Source: Oidiodendron maius Zn (Eukaryota > Ascomycota > Leotiomycetes > Myxotrichaceae). From it: DNA of 64,000 nt. Shown piece after piece: positions 46,165 to 57,645 of this stretch. The notes below the pieces were generated by a model. That model made no database searches. It had not been told where the DNA came from and worked only from the letters and a program-made list of their open reading frames with translations. The translations under genes were made by a program, and so were the position numbers. Each line of letters begins with the position of its first letter. Positions within the stretch are counted from its first letter, which is position 1. The stretch lies in the NCBI GenBank assembly GCA_000827325.1, contig KN832878.1, positions 558,001-622,000 on the forward strand. The letters are read 5' to 3'.

Positions 46165-46927
46165 AGAGGAATTGTTTTGAGGCTAAGATATTCCCTAGCT
46201 TTCATTCGCTTGTAGATGAATAAACTGAAGGAAGATTATAGTTTGTTTCGTTCATAGCTGATCTCACTAAAAGAAATAGAGGGATTTCTCGTTTTCGGAG
46301 CTTGATTCGTTTCTACTCTCTATGGCTGGGAGGAGGGAAATGCTCTAGGGGCAATGAAAGGGAGTAGAGCATGGAATAGATGTCCCGACTGGAATTTTGC
46401 TCTGCTTTGAATTGCTGCAGGAATTCGGAAATCATGGGCGGCGAAGAGAAACTGCGGCGCGATGATATTGCATGGGGCTCGGTTTCTATTCGAGACGATG
46501 TCATTCCCTAATGAGCATAGATTAGTACATGAGAATTAAACACCGTCTGTATTATCTCCTTTAATCTGTATGAAGCGTGACGTATGCTAGATGTCGGGAA
46601 AGTTTGAAAGGAGGTATTCTTGAACTCACAGCCGTACCCGATTGTGTATTGATAATTTGGGAAGGAAGGTTTATGTCAGACCTGGAATATCTTCTACGGT
46701 TATGTTGTATGCATTGAGGTGGATCCTGTGATGCTAGCTCCCTGATTGTCTTATGAACGAGCCTCACGCTGTATCATGATCTTCTCCTATCGACGGGTAT
46801 TGCCAGTCTCAGAGATTTGTCCGCCTTCTATCCCATGCAAAAACTAAGGCCCAACATGTCTGTACATAGCAGCATACCCAGGTACTGCCTCCTCATAGCC
46901 AGTTACTGTCAAACATACATCCAACCA
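46165..46927. other. Convergent 3' region between AA11 LPMO and YIH1
   Basis: 763 nt between convergent genes. No gene is recognised. Short ORFs on both strands have no family features. Confidence 0.45.
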
Positions 46928-47755
46928 TCATCGTTTCCCTTTCTTCTTCCCCTGGCCCTCCTCCTTCACCAATCCAGCCTTGACAAACGCATCCCTCGCA
47001 ACAGTATTAATAATGCTAAAGCGTTTGGGACCAAGTTGATGGCCTCCATACCACCGGGTCACTACCACCATAACATTCCACAGGTCCATCAACTGCATGA
47101 GGTGTAGCACACGTCCGCCAGCAGCGGTCTCCCCGTCATCATCACAGTCTTGGAATGTAACGCTGTTGTCTCCTTTTATCCTCCACGCAGTTATATTGTG
47201 GGTCGCAGATCGTACCTTCTTGTCGCTGTCGAGAAGGTGCTGGACATACTCGGCGGCTTGATCGGGCGAGGAGACGGCTGCACAGCGCGCCACGAAGACT
47301 GATTTTAGCTCCGTCACGACATCAGAGAGTATCCACGATGGCTCGTCTCTTGTAATTGAGGTATTTTCTGATTCAGAAGGTGCTTCTACGTTCTCAGAGT
47401 ATGTAGAATCGTCTTCAATCGGTTCTGCTGATTCGTCGGTGGAACTTAGAATATTATTGACCTCCTCGATCACATCAAAAAGGCAGACTTCTCCGGTGCG
47501 AAAAAGCGACTCAAGAGTATCTCTAAAGATCTCCAACACACTTGAAGCCTTTCCTATCCTTGTATTCTCTCCAGAACTTTGTATTCCGAGCACAGAGGGA
47601 GGGGAGGTGGGGTAGTCGAGAGGGAATCGGATCCTTAATGATGTGGTTTGCTGGGAGAGATGGAGGACGTAGACATCGTCGTCGGCCGCAATGAGAGATC
47701 CATCGCCGTATATCGAGTTTATGGCTTCGACCTCATTGTGCAGGTCCTCGCTCAT
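46928..47755 (-). CDS. yih1: YIH1/IMPACT homologue (RWD plus UPF0029 domains)
   Basis: Known in yeast to bind Gcn1 through its RWD domain and so restrain the Gcn2 kinase of amino-acid starvation signalling; cytosolic. Intronless, 275 aa. Residues 1-95 are the RWD domain (EVEAINSIYGD near the start, FPLDYPTSPPSV). An acidic Ser/Glu-rich linker (about 105-140) follows. The UPF0029/Impact domain occupies about 140-255, with SVFVARCAAVSSPDQAAEYV, HNITAWRI, DGETAAGGRVLHLM and VVVTRWYGGHQLGPKRF. The C-terminus is Lys-rich. The order and spacing match YIH1 exactly. Confidence 0.95.
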   Translation of the reverse strand: MSEDLHNEVEAINSIYGDGSLIAADDDVYVLHLSQQTTSLRIRFPLDYPTSPPSVLGIQSSGENTRIGKASSVLEIFRDTLESLFRTGEVCLFDVIEEVNNILSSTDESAEPIEDDSTYSENVEAPSESENTSITRDEPSWILSDVVTELKSVFVARCAAVSSPDQAAEYVQHLLDSDKKVRSATHNITAWRIKGDNSVTFQDCDDDGETAAGGRVLHLMQLMDLWNVMVVVTRWYGGHQLGPKRFSIINTVARDAFVKAGLVKEEGQGKKKGKR

Positions 47756-48244
47756 GCTTCTGCGTTGAGTTGGAATAGTTTATGGCTTTATTGCACCCGT
47801 GGTCAGTCAACTTGACACGCCGCTTTTAGCGACTTATGGCATACACACAGGCCGCTTTTAATTATATATTCTCCGCATATTCCTTTGCAAGGGGCAGTCT
47901 TCTACTAACTCTTCTCTCTCAATCCTAAAACTAAGAAAGAGAAGATCAGATCAGTTTTGGACAAGTGGAGAGTGGAGGATACGATTTTAGTCACATCGAC
48001 TAGAGAGATATGCCATAGAGCAGCCCCTAATGTTAACAGCCCAGCTGTAATTCAAACAACTAGCCCATAACAGAAGAGTTGTATAGGAAAGTTAGGCTAA
48101 CTGGCATCAAAATTATGAAGGCGAAGTTCTAACGCTTCAAGCTTAGATACCATTCATAGTAAGCTGTTTACACCTGCTCTAAAGGCCGGTTCTAATATAT
48201 GCATAGATAGTCAAATGCAATATAAAGTGATGAAAATTGAGTAT
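47756..48244. other. Intergenic between YIH1 and the NLR-N/ULD gene
   Basis: AT-rich, holding the YIH1 promoter and the downstream flank of the next minus-strand gene. Nothing else is seen. Confidence 0.5.
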
Positions 48245-50818
48245 TCAATCATCCTGGACCTCGTGGGCAGCCTCACCCCCACTGTCTGCGATAGGGCTTC
48301 TATCCTTACTGTGCTCGCTACTCTTTCTTTTCGTACTATGTGTGCTACTCTCCCTCCCTCTACGGTGCACACTACTCGTTCTCTCCTCACTCTCTACGCT
48401 ACTCATTCTCGCCCTACGGTCTGTTCTAAGCCTTCTCTCATCGCTCTCTGTACTCCTCGTTCTCTCCCTTTCCTGCTCATCACTCCTCCCGGACCCAGTG
48501 GTCCACTTCTTGAGATAGTGTCTCATAACCTCTTCCTTCACATCGTCCGAAGGTACTACATCCTCTTGCGCCTTATCTTCTAGATCAGTCTTTTGTGGAG
48601 CTTTTGGTTTGTAGTCAGCGATGCGATCTGTAACTTGCGGCGCCACCTTTGGTGCTCCAGGTCCGACGGGGATTGTCATCCAAGCCAGTTTCTCCTCCCT
48701 CGGTCTCGTCTGGCGTTTCTTTGCGAACTCAGAAGCCTGATTCGGCAGAATAGTAAACTCCCGCTTAAATGGAGGCTGCGGAGGAGGATGGGATGGACGG
48801 CCAAGCCCACCAGCTTCTGTAGGCATAGGTGGCGGAGGGTGGTTCGGAGGTCTCGGACGGCCAGTCTGTCCAGGCCGGAGAGTCACACCAGGGGCAGGCG
48901 GCGGAGGGCCATACGAAAACGCAGGCATGCCAGGAGGCTGTCTATGCGGCTGGGGCAGTGGCCACATCATTTGCTTTATGGCAATGCCAGGGTAAACTGT
49001 GGCATCCCAAAGGAGCGGAAGGATGATGCGTTTAGACGAGTCGATGAGGTCGTAGCGGCCTTCCGAAACATGAGGACTGAGGTCCTCGACATTCTTGAAG
49101 GCTTGTTGGATGAATTTTTCCATGTTCTACACGAAGTCAGCCTGACTTGGTTTCTAGTTACAGGGAAATGAGTGAGAAATACCTCCCATTTGCACGCGAC
49201 TTCAAAAGGGAAGGAGAATTTCCTTCCTACAGCGTCCGTGAGCTGTATCGGCTCCTTCCTATCTGGTGATGGCGGCAGTGATTTTACTGCAGCCCACAGG
49301 GCGGCGTGGGACTCCTCTTCTTTTTTTGCAGCAGCTTCCTCTGCCCTTTTTGCAGCCTCTTCTGTGGCCTCTCTCTCAGCTTGAGCCCTCTCTTGCCGCT
49401 GCTCTTTGACCTTCTCATTCTCATCATTAAGCTCTAATTCTTCATCTAATTCCTCTTCGTCGTTGAGGATTTCAAAACGCAAGATTGTAAACGTCATGCA
49501 TTGGACCTGCACCTCGGGATTTTGAGAACTGAAAAAAGCTCTGAACTTATGCAACCTAGTTACTTTTCTGGTATGATTGTGCAACTCCAGGTTGACAACT
49601 ACGGGGCCGCTGAGCTGTACCACTGATGATCTACTCTTAGACTTCGGGTCAATTTGACGTAGTGTTCGCTCGAGGATCTTTTGCTGTGCAAATGGCAATT
49701 CCGAGATGATATCCATAATGTTCTTTTCGGTAGACCTGGAAAACTGCAGAGCTCTTTCGTACAGCAGTCGGTTGGGCAGTGGGAGCTTCGTGTGCTCGTA
49801 GGCCGTTCCAGATATGTTGATAGCGTAAGCCTCAAAGAAAATATTGTGCTCAAGCAAAAATTCTAAGGTTGGCACATCGCTATTAATTCCTATCAGCGTT
49901 TTATGTTTGAACAAGGGCGAATTAAAGTCTCATTACTCTGTGGTTGACAATGGCCAATTGAGAAAGAGCACTGCAGACTTTTTAAAAAGCTGCATTGCAG
50001 TTGAGTCGAGTAAGCCGATGCTGGAAGAACCCGAGACCGATGTATCGTCACTGTCGCTATTGTCATCACCACTGTTGACACTCATGCTTCGTTCTGTATG
50101 AGGATTATCTGACTCTTTATCAGTATTGCCGAGGGCTTGGTTAGTGTAGTATATTTCGTCAACTAATGTAGTCGCATCCCCGGGTTCCTGCAATGCAGAT
50201 GCCTGGACATTCCTGTGACCGGTCAGGACCAGCTGGGATAACATAGTGGTGGATTTGTGAAACTTACAAGTCACCATCTGGTACCGTCCTAGTTAAAGAT
50301 GCTATGAGCAACAGCAGCGTGAGCTCGGATTTTAGGCGGCCAAGATCTGCTATGTACTGCTCGATCTTTGGCCGTCGGAACGACCATAGTGACCTGTCAC
50401 CAGCAGATAGTTTCAGGAACTCAATTTCAAGCTTTAGATCGGGGTTTGAATCTGAAACCCTATTCTGCTTAAAAGGTCGAAGAAAGCTGTCGACCTTCGA
50501 CAGCGCCAACGAGCCAGCTTTCGCTAGCAACCTGACAATATTCCGAAAGATAACCTCGCAACGCCCGATCAAGAATTTGAGGTCATCGTGGAAGCGCTCG
50601 TTGAGAGCGTATTTCTGCGAAGTGGTGTTTTCGGCGGATGAGAGCAAAGACTTTATCTTATCCAGATTGTTCGACGTGGCCTGCAACTCCAAGACCAGAT
50701 CATTGACACGTTCTTCTGCCTCTCGGACCTCGCCGATCTGCTTCTGAAGCTGCTGTGCCAGCTGCAACCCGAAACTGGCGATTCCCGCAATGGCAGAGAC
50801 AGCGCCAACAACTTCCAT
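48245..50818 (-). CDS. NLR-type fungal N-terminal domain protein with ubiquitin-like domain (ULD)
   Basis: Four exons (50818-50268, 50212-49937, 49879-49183, 49126-48245) give 801 aa. The first about 180 residues (VVGAVSAIAGIASFGLQLAQ, then heptad-rich helices) are the helical N-terminal domain found in many fungal NLRs and related proteins (Pfam PigL_N kind). A Ser/Asp-rich linker and a conserved block (TLEFLLEHNIFFEAYAINI) follow. A charged coiled coil (about 420-470) comes next, then a fungal ubiquitin-like domain (about 488-555: DAVGRKFSFPFEVACKWE, GRYDLIDSSKRIILPLLWD, MMWPLPQP). A Pro-rich stretch and a mixed-charge Ser repeat tail end it. No NACHT or NB-ARC ATPase is present. Intron 2 (49880-49936) is the least certain junction. 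Its role is unknown; a part in allorecognition or immunity-like signalling is inference from the domains. Confidence 0.8.
48281..48470 (-). repeat. Nine-residue Ser-Ser repeat tail in the ULD protein
   Basis: The C-terminal tail contains consecutive imperfect nine-residue units: SSVESEERT, SSVHRRGRE, SSTHSTKRK, SSEHSKDR. It is rich in Arg, Glu and Ser. The DNA shows matching ctctc-rich repeats. Confidence 0.75.
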
Positions 50819-51731
50819 CGCCCCTATCACGACAGTGAGGAAGAACTCATCCTGTCAGCTTCGGGCACGAGCCTCTCGGATTTGCAGGTGAGGGTGACAA
50901 GGGACCCTGGACCAAGGCGGAATCGATGGCGGCGGATAGGGATGTATTATGCTCTTTTGCCCTCTAAGAATGGTACCGAAACAGACCTATCAGAAGTGTG
51001 TGTAAATGGGTAGTGATTATTTCATGTGGAATACTGTTGGCTGGTCTTGCTGGTGTGTCTCTTGTTTAGGACTGCCTCAGATCGGATAACTCGGCGGAAT
51101 TGCTCTGACCAGCCTGAACAGTTCTTGTGGGCGCTAAAACTGCAGTGCAATTGCATGCCCTTCGTGCTGCCGTCCGCAGCGAAGTCCTTCAGCCTTGTTC
51201 GACCAACGAGACCTGCAGTCTGCACTGATCTAGAGTATAAATAGCAAGTCGCTCCCAAATCGTAGCCGTTAAGAGCCAAACTCCCTGACGAGGTTTGTTT
51301 TCGCAAGGCTGTGGACAACACAAGTCCCGCAAACTAAGGCGGCTTCTCTGAAGCCACAATCTTACATGGGAAATGAAGCCTCCTCAGGATGATACTAGTA
51401 GCAAGACATCGAGGTGATTTGAATTACGATGTGGTGACGATACTAAAAACCCTCGTCAAAGACGCAAAAGAAGGAGAGGGCACGGTCGAACCTACAGGGT
51501 TGAGATAGTCTATGAGACCAGAAAGTACGATAGCGGATTGGCAACAACACCATTCAAAGTGATAGAGTTGGCCTCTGGAATAACCGGGCAAAACAAAGTA
51601 CCATTATTACCGAACAAAAGGGGCGGGATTAACTGTAGAGACTCAACCGGAGACACTGAGCTGCTCAGAGCGCTGAGAATAGTTCATATATATCGCCTTC
51701 GTACATATAGATATAACCATAGTATATTTAC
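50819..51731. other. Intergenic upstream of the NLR-N/ULD gene
   Basis: 913 nt holding the ULD-gene promoter and the 3' flank of acetoacetyl-CoA synthetase (both minus strand). ORFs at 51026-51244 and 51538-51777 have no family features. Confidence 0.45.
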
Positions 51732-54108
51732 CTATAACTTACTCTTAGTAACCAATTCCTCGACTTTGGCAAACTGATAATAGTAATCCAAGGACTCGGG
51801 ATTCAGAAGCGTGCCACTTGGTTTGATCACCCTCCCGGATACGATCTGTTTCACGGGCAACTCGACTTTCTTCAGATTCACCGTTGTCTGCAAAGAATAT
51901 CAGTACACTCTTCCTCATCAATATACCAGAAAAAAAATGCAAACTCACAGGAATAGCAGGCGTCTCAAAGATATACTTCGGAACATGTCTCCCGCTCAAC
52001 TCCTTTCTAATCGCGGCCTTAACATTCCTCACCAGGCCCTCGTTAAACCTCTCCCCTTCCTTCATCAGTAAAAACAACATGACTCTCTCATCATCATCCC
52101 CCTTTCTTCTCTGCCCCACGCAAATCGCATCCGAGACCATAGGGAAGCCCGCCTCAATCACGCTATAGATCTCTGCAGACCCGAATCTCACCCCGGAGGG
52201 ATTCAACACGCCGTCCGCGCGGCCCAGGAAGGTGACGTTTTTCGTGATCGGGTGGATGACGATGAAATCGCCGTGCGTCCACACATTGTCGTATTTCTCG
52301 AAATACCCGCTGAAGTAGCGCGATCCCGCGGCGTCGTCGTTCCAGAAGTACACAGGCATGTTGGGAAATGCGGCCGGCGCGACGAGTTCGCCGGGCGTGC
52401 CGTCCGGTACCAGGGCACCGGGAACGCCTTTGCCGCCTTCGATGAGGGAGTCGTAGACGGCGAGGGGAGTGCCGAGGCTGGGGCCTTGTGTGCCGCCGAC
52501 GTAGACGGGGGTTAAGGGGTTTTCCTGCAGTGGGGGTTAGGATAGATGGGAAATGAGATCATTTCGGGGTGATATACCTGAGCGAAACAGCCAGCCTATT
52601 AGTGAGGTTAGTAGAAGGTTCTTCAAGCATGCTATATTTTGAATCATCTTACCAAATCAGTACCGCCGGAGATATTAGCCAGATGCACATGCTTCGGAAA
52701 CCCCACGTCATAAAACCACTCGAACTGCTGATCCGAGAGCACCATCCCCGTGGAGGTGACATGCGTCAAACTTGACAGATCGGCCACATCCTTTGGCACG
52801 ATCCCATTCTTCTGAATCTCATGCATCCACCTTGGACTTGTTCCCAGCATCGTGACCTTCTGGGTGCCGAGCAACTTAATAAACGTCGTGAGATCGGGTT
52901 GGAAGGGGCTACCGTCGTAGAGAACCACTCTCGCGCCGAAGAGTAGATTCATGACCGACGCGAAATACATGATCCAGCCTGTGGTCGTGTATTGCAAGGC
53001 TACACTATCCGGGCCCATCTCGCGGTGGAGTTTGCCCTCCTTGAAGGTGGAGAGGATGGCGCCGCCGGCGTGCGTAATGCATTTTGGCGTCCCAGTCGTT
53101 CCGGAGGAGTAGGCAATGAAGAATGGGTCGCTGAATGCGGTCCTCTCAAACTTGGGAGAACATTTGATGCTTTTCGAAAGGAATTGCTCTAATGTTTGTG
53201 CACGGGGCACGTTGGAGATATCGGCTGGCTTCTTGAATCTGGGTAAGGAGATGATACCCTTGAATTCGGCGACGTCTTTCATGCCATTGGCGATGTCGGT
53301 CATCTTTTGTCGTAAATCTATCTTCTTGCCGTTGTACACAGCGAAATCATCTATGAAAATATACTTTTGAATTGTTAGCAGGTTGATTGAATATAATGGG
53401 GTATACAGCTCAGCACTCACTGTTGGCGTAATCTGCAACATCCTCTGCATCACGCCTTGAACACCCATATCAGTCGAGCTGCTACTAAATAGTCCTCCTA
53501 TGGAAAGAATAGCCAGAAATACCAGCAGCGTATCCACCGAATTGCTCGCCACCACCGCTATCCTGTCTCCTTTCTTAACTCCGTGCTTCCTCATAGCATC
53601 CGCCAGTCTTCCCACCTGCAGTCTCAACTCTCCCCAGGTAACGTCTCTGATCTCCGTCACGCCCTCTCGCACCTCAGTTAGTGCAATTTTGCCATCCTCT
53701 TTGCCTATAGTCCCGCGCTGGGACGTCGGTGCACCGGGGACCCGCGAATACAGCAAATTCTCTGCGGCGTTCATATACACGCCGTCAAACCAGCGCGGAA
53801 TCGAGTCGATGCGAGCAGACTCATCCACTACCTTGGTATATGATCCACTATAAATAAATCCGAAGAACTGGAAAGCCTGGTCCCAGAACCTGGAGCGCTG
53901 GGTTATAGAGTACTGGTACAACTCCCAGAAGGTCTAGCGGGGGAATTCACCGTAAGAAAAACTGCAAAATAAATACATCAGATTCGGACGGACACACCTC
54001 CAATTTCAGATTCTCCTTCCTATTGATCTCCTGCATCAAGAGATACATCTGCGTGCTGCGGGGATTCGGGTGCTCCCAGAGCTTTCTGGGGATGTCTGTG
54101 GTCGCCAT
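51732..54108 (-). CDS. Acetoacetyl-CoA synthetase
   Basis: ATP-dependent activation of acetoacetate (and related short acids) to the CoA thioester; ANL superfamily, cytosolic. Six exons (54108-53998, 53933-53421, 53363-52653, 52595-52578, 52524-51949, 51887-51732) give 694 aa. The N-terminus KLWEHPNPRSTQMYL followed by FWELYQYSI is the ACAS-N region. The AMP-binding P-loop YSSGTTGTPK is at residues 293-302. NISGGTDLAGCFAQENPL spans an 18-nt exon and is the synthetase motif. FLGRADGVLNPSGVRFG is the hinge. The last exon supplies KKVELPVKQIVSG with the catalytic-lysine region. Without splicing, the C-terminus would be replaced by a missense tail. Intron 2 is 57 nt and stop-free. Confidence 0.94.
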
Positions 54109-54916
54109 GGTGCTTGTATACGAGAGGACAATGACGGACGCGGCCCCAAGTGAAATTTAGGGGAAAAGATGAGATTAAAGAGAAGATATATGACAGGAGA
54201 TGAGAAATCCGAATATCAGACAAACAAAATGCCCCCCCCAGCCCGATCTGCGGAGCAAGATAGCGGACGAGGGACGAGTTAACCCGCAATCCGCACTCTG
54301 TGGACGAGTATTATCGGGATGTCCTCGGCTGTACGGCATCCCCCAGCGACGTCGGCCGGAGCTTAAGGGGGAGCTTCTAGGCGTCCCATCCCAAAAAGTG
54401 AGAGTCTTGTCGGGCTGGACAATGGCTGAGAGAGAGAGTCTATTTTCTTTCTTTCTTTGAGGGCCGTGGCGATGATTGGTGTCGTCCAGCTGATGTTCAG
54501 GTGTCCTATAGGGAAATGACGTTGCGGTGTTCGGGTCATCGCCGGCTTCCGCGGGGATGATTTCTGGGGTAAAGGCCTGAAGAGGCATCAACACCCCCGA
54601 AGAAAGAGGATGGCCATTTCTCATCTCGGTGAGAGACACAAGTTATAGAGCCGAAGGGGAGTCGTGTAGAGTAATTGCACAGCATCCCTCTGTTATCATA
54701 TCTTCTGTTTATATTGCTCTGCAGTATATATATGTGTATTTATATGCTCTAGGCTGCCCATCTCTCTTATCCCTTGCTAACCAGCCCGACAGACAACAAC
54801 ATCAACCACCAACGTCAACAACAACAATCATAACTCTACCACCACCACCACCATTACAACAATCCACGTCCCCCACCACAGCACCCGCCTAACATTTCAT
54901 CCAACCTCCATCCACC
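54109..54916. promoter_or_regulatory. Divergent promoter of acetoacetyl-CoA synthetase and DUF1757 gene
   Basis: 808 nt between divergent starts. The right end (54789-54862) is a CAA/ACC-rich microsatellite-like leader (accaccaccaccacca). A TATA-like tatatatatg near 54726 precedes the DUF1757 start. Nothing else is recognised. Confidence 0.5.
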
Positions 54917-55438
54917 ATGTCTCGTTTCTGGCCACACACTCCCTACGCCGAAGACCAGCCTTACTCCCACCCGATTCTCTACACCCACGTCCTTACCCGC
55001 GCCGTTCAAGCTGGCACCGTGGTCGGGACTGGCATAGGAACGACCGTCTTCGTCCTGCGCCGCACCGGCATTCTCAAACCTGCTTTCCCACCCACCACTT
55101 TCACCACCACGCTCCTGCGCTCTGCCGGCGTCGGCAGCGTGGTCGGCCTGGGTCTTCTGAGTGTGGGGTTGCCGCTGCGCATGCGCCACCAGGAGGAGAT
55201 ACAGTGGCGCGACCGCAGCTGGAGATTGCTGGAGAATAAGGGACAGGTGGAGGTTGACGACTGGACGTACTCGGGCATGGCGCTAGGTCTGGCGAGCGCG
55301 GCGACGGCGCGGGGAGGAGGCTGGAGAGCAGCGGTGGGGAGGGTGGGTGTGGGGAGTATACTGGGTGTGATGGGATATATGGGTTGGAGGTATGGGGTAA
55401 ATGGGGGAAAGAGGGAGGGGGATGATGCGAAGGCGTAG
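54917..55438 (+). CDS. DUF1757 family small membrane protein
   Basis: An intronless 173-aa member of the fungal DUF1757 family (PF08560 kind). Family hallmarks are FWPHTPYAEDQPYSHPIL near the N-terminus, then a hydrophobic segment (about 32-50), EEIQWRDRSWRLLENKGQVE in the middle and a Gly-rich C-terminal helix (VGSILGVMGYMGWRYGV). It has two or three likely membrane-associated helices. The function is not established. It diverges from acetoacetyl-CoA synthetase and is convergent with Cut9, 281 nt apart. Confidence 0.85.
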   Translation: MSRFWPHTPYAEDQPYSHPILYTHVLTRAVQAGTVVGTGIGTTVFVLRRTGILKPAFPPTTFTTTLLRSAGVGSVVGLGLLSVGLPLRMRHQEEIQWRDRSWRLLENKGQVEVDDWTYSGMALGLASAATARGGGWRAAVGRVGVGSILGVMGYMGWRYGVNGGKREGDDAKA

Positions 55439-55719
55439 GAGAGGGACTTGGCAATCAGGACGAGAAACGACACACAAATATCGGTGGAAGGGTTGGCGCT
55501 TGGAGCTTGGGCTGGATTGGATTTCATGGAATGGTACTGTACAACATGGGATATACCGGTTGCGTAAAAGCCTGCTTTCTGCTCCGTATGTATAGGTATA
55601 GGTAGTCTATTCATCTCCACTGGTACCTTTTACCACTTTTGGACTGCCTCATGAATGGGACCCCTCCGGAACTCCATGCCTTGCTTGACGCCGCTAGCAA
55701 TGCAAAGCCGTTATGAATA

Positions 55720-57645
55720 TCAGTCATCATCGCTCAGGTTCATGAGACTGTTTCTCTCACTCATACCAATATCGCTGCTCAGGCGGGACCTGAACTTGCC
55801 CTTCCCCTTGCTCAATTTCTTCTGCGCAAGGATGCGCGCCGCCTCTGCCTTCCGTGCATTTAACTCCATCTCGAACTCGTCGTCGTCTTCGAATTCCTCT
55901 CCAACGTTAGGCCCACCACCGGACGTCTCCTCTAGTGCTTTATTCAATAGTTCCGTGGCGATGGCATCCTGTGGCGAGATCGCGAGTGCCTCGTGGAAGA
56001 CTTGAACAGCATCATACGGCCGTCTCTGCTCCATCAGGACCAATCCCTTAGCGCAGAATACGGATGGGTCCTTGCCACCCTGTCTAAGAACTTCATCAAA
56101 CTCTTGCAGAGCCAAGTCCCATTGCTGTAGTCTTCGATATGCATGCCCGAGGTTCGACCGCGTCGAAACCCATGCTTGAGGATCACTATCAATCTCCTCT
56201 GCAATCGCAAGTGCTCGGGTGAAAATGGCGACAGCTTCCGGGAGGCGGTCCTGGTGGTAGAAGACGACTCCCATCTCATTCAGGAGCAGGGGGTCTGTCT
56301 TGCAGAAGCCGTAAGCAGTCTTGAGAAACTCGTCTGCCAACGTCATATTGTTCAGCATGTGGTTTTGCATGCCAAGGAAGAGCTGTGGCAGGTGCGTGCC
56401 CATGAAGAGGCGCGCCGCAGTAGAGTATGCTGATATGGCCTGGTCGTGTTCGCCTTCCGCGGCAAACGTATGTGCAAATCCAATCCATGCCGGCCCAAAA
56501 TGCGGGTCCATCATGCTTGCCTTGCTAAAATAACGGCGGGCCTCCGCCACCTTATTGATCAAAAGATAGTACGTCCCAACCGCGAGCCATGTGCATGGCT
56601 CTTCCGGGTGGTTATCTGCCAGATCGTGGGAGACGAGGAAGAGCGCATTCTTAAGTTGCAGCTCGTACAGGCAGGCGAGATGGAGAGGGTATATGCTAAA
56701 GTTATACTTGTCGTCTTGGAGGATGGAGTTGGTGATGGCGAGGGCATCTTTAAATTTGCATTGCGTGAACAGGAGATCTGCTTTCGAGAGAAGGAGGTCT
56801 GGATTTTCAGAGAGGTTATAATGGGTCGACAACGTTTCAGTGGCAGCTGTGAAGGCTGCAGGGCTTTTGTACTTCGACAGGCGTGTGGTGTACAGCATCT
56901 TCGTAAATTCCGCAGCCTCTTGGGATGATGAAGGATCGCCTGGGACGGATATGCTATCAAAGTCTAGAGATTCGAGGAAGTGCCACTCCTCATCCGGCGA
57001 CATCAGAGAATTCTTCATGAGCTGCTCAAATGCCTCAAAGCACTGCACGTCTATCCGGACGGCATCTTTATAGCACTCCTTCGCTCTGTCGAACGCATTT
57101 TGTTTGGCATAGCAGAGCCCGCGTAGGAAGCACATGGCAGCTTCAAATCGAACATTTGCAGCGTCTTCCTCCACTGACTCGTCCTGTCTATTAAGTCGCT
57201 CCAATCTCCCGCCACCTTTTCCATGCTGCATCGACCCAACCCGGCTGTGCCCGCTGGTATGCTGCAGTTTCCTCCGACTATTTCTCGCGCGTGATGTCAA
57301 GTGTGCAGGATTCTTCTCTCCCAGGATCGATAAGGCCTCGTCAAACCTCCCCTGCTTTATAAAGCAGTGTCCGGCGAGGTATCGACATGACGGGTTCCGG
57401 GCTATTAGGTCTTGCCTCGAGAGGAAGCTCTGTGCGCGAGTGTAGTTCCCTGTTGAGAAATGGACCTGCGCAAGCCAGAATGCATCTTTGTCATTTTCTA
57501 TGGAAATATCAGCAGGGATCTAGGGAAGGACGATGGAAATCAACACACGAGTCAAAGCAAGCAATTTGTCCCCCACAAAGATCGCTGCATCGTACTGGTG
57601 CTTATTCAGGGCATCCTGGCGCCACTCCCTCAAAAAGGACTCCAT
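55720..57645 (-). CDS. cut9: Anaphase-promoting complex subunit Cut9/Cdc16 (APC6)
   Basis: TPR scaffold of the APC/C ubiquitin ligase that drives anaphase and mitotic exit; nuclear. Two exons (57645-57549, 57497-55720) give 624 aa. Exon 1 encodes MESFLREWRQDALNKHQYDA and ends in LLALT; splicing a 51-nt intron (acceptor ccatag) leads into NDKDAFWLAQVHFSTGNY. An earlier acceptor in the same intron would leave only 27 nt. About a dozen TPR units follow, including PCTWLAVGTYYLLINKVAEA, LFLGMQNHMLNNMTLADEFL and WVSTRSNLGHAYRRLQQWD. The end is acidic, then basic (KKLSKGKGKFRSRL). An extra 5' exon upstream of 57645 cannot be excluded. Confidence 0.94.

Noticed and set aside
57498-57548. A 27-nt intron in Cut9 using the first acceptor (ccctag)
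   Set aside because: It keeps the frame, but the 51-nt version with the ccatag acceptor has normal length, a gctgat branch site and gives the conserved LALT-NDKDAFWLAQ junction.
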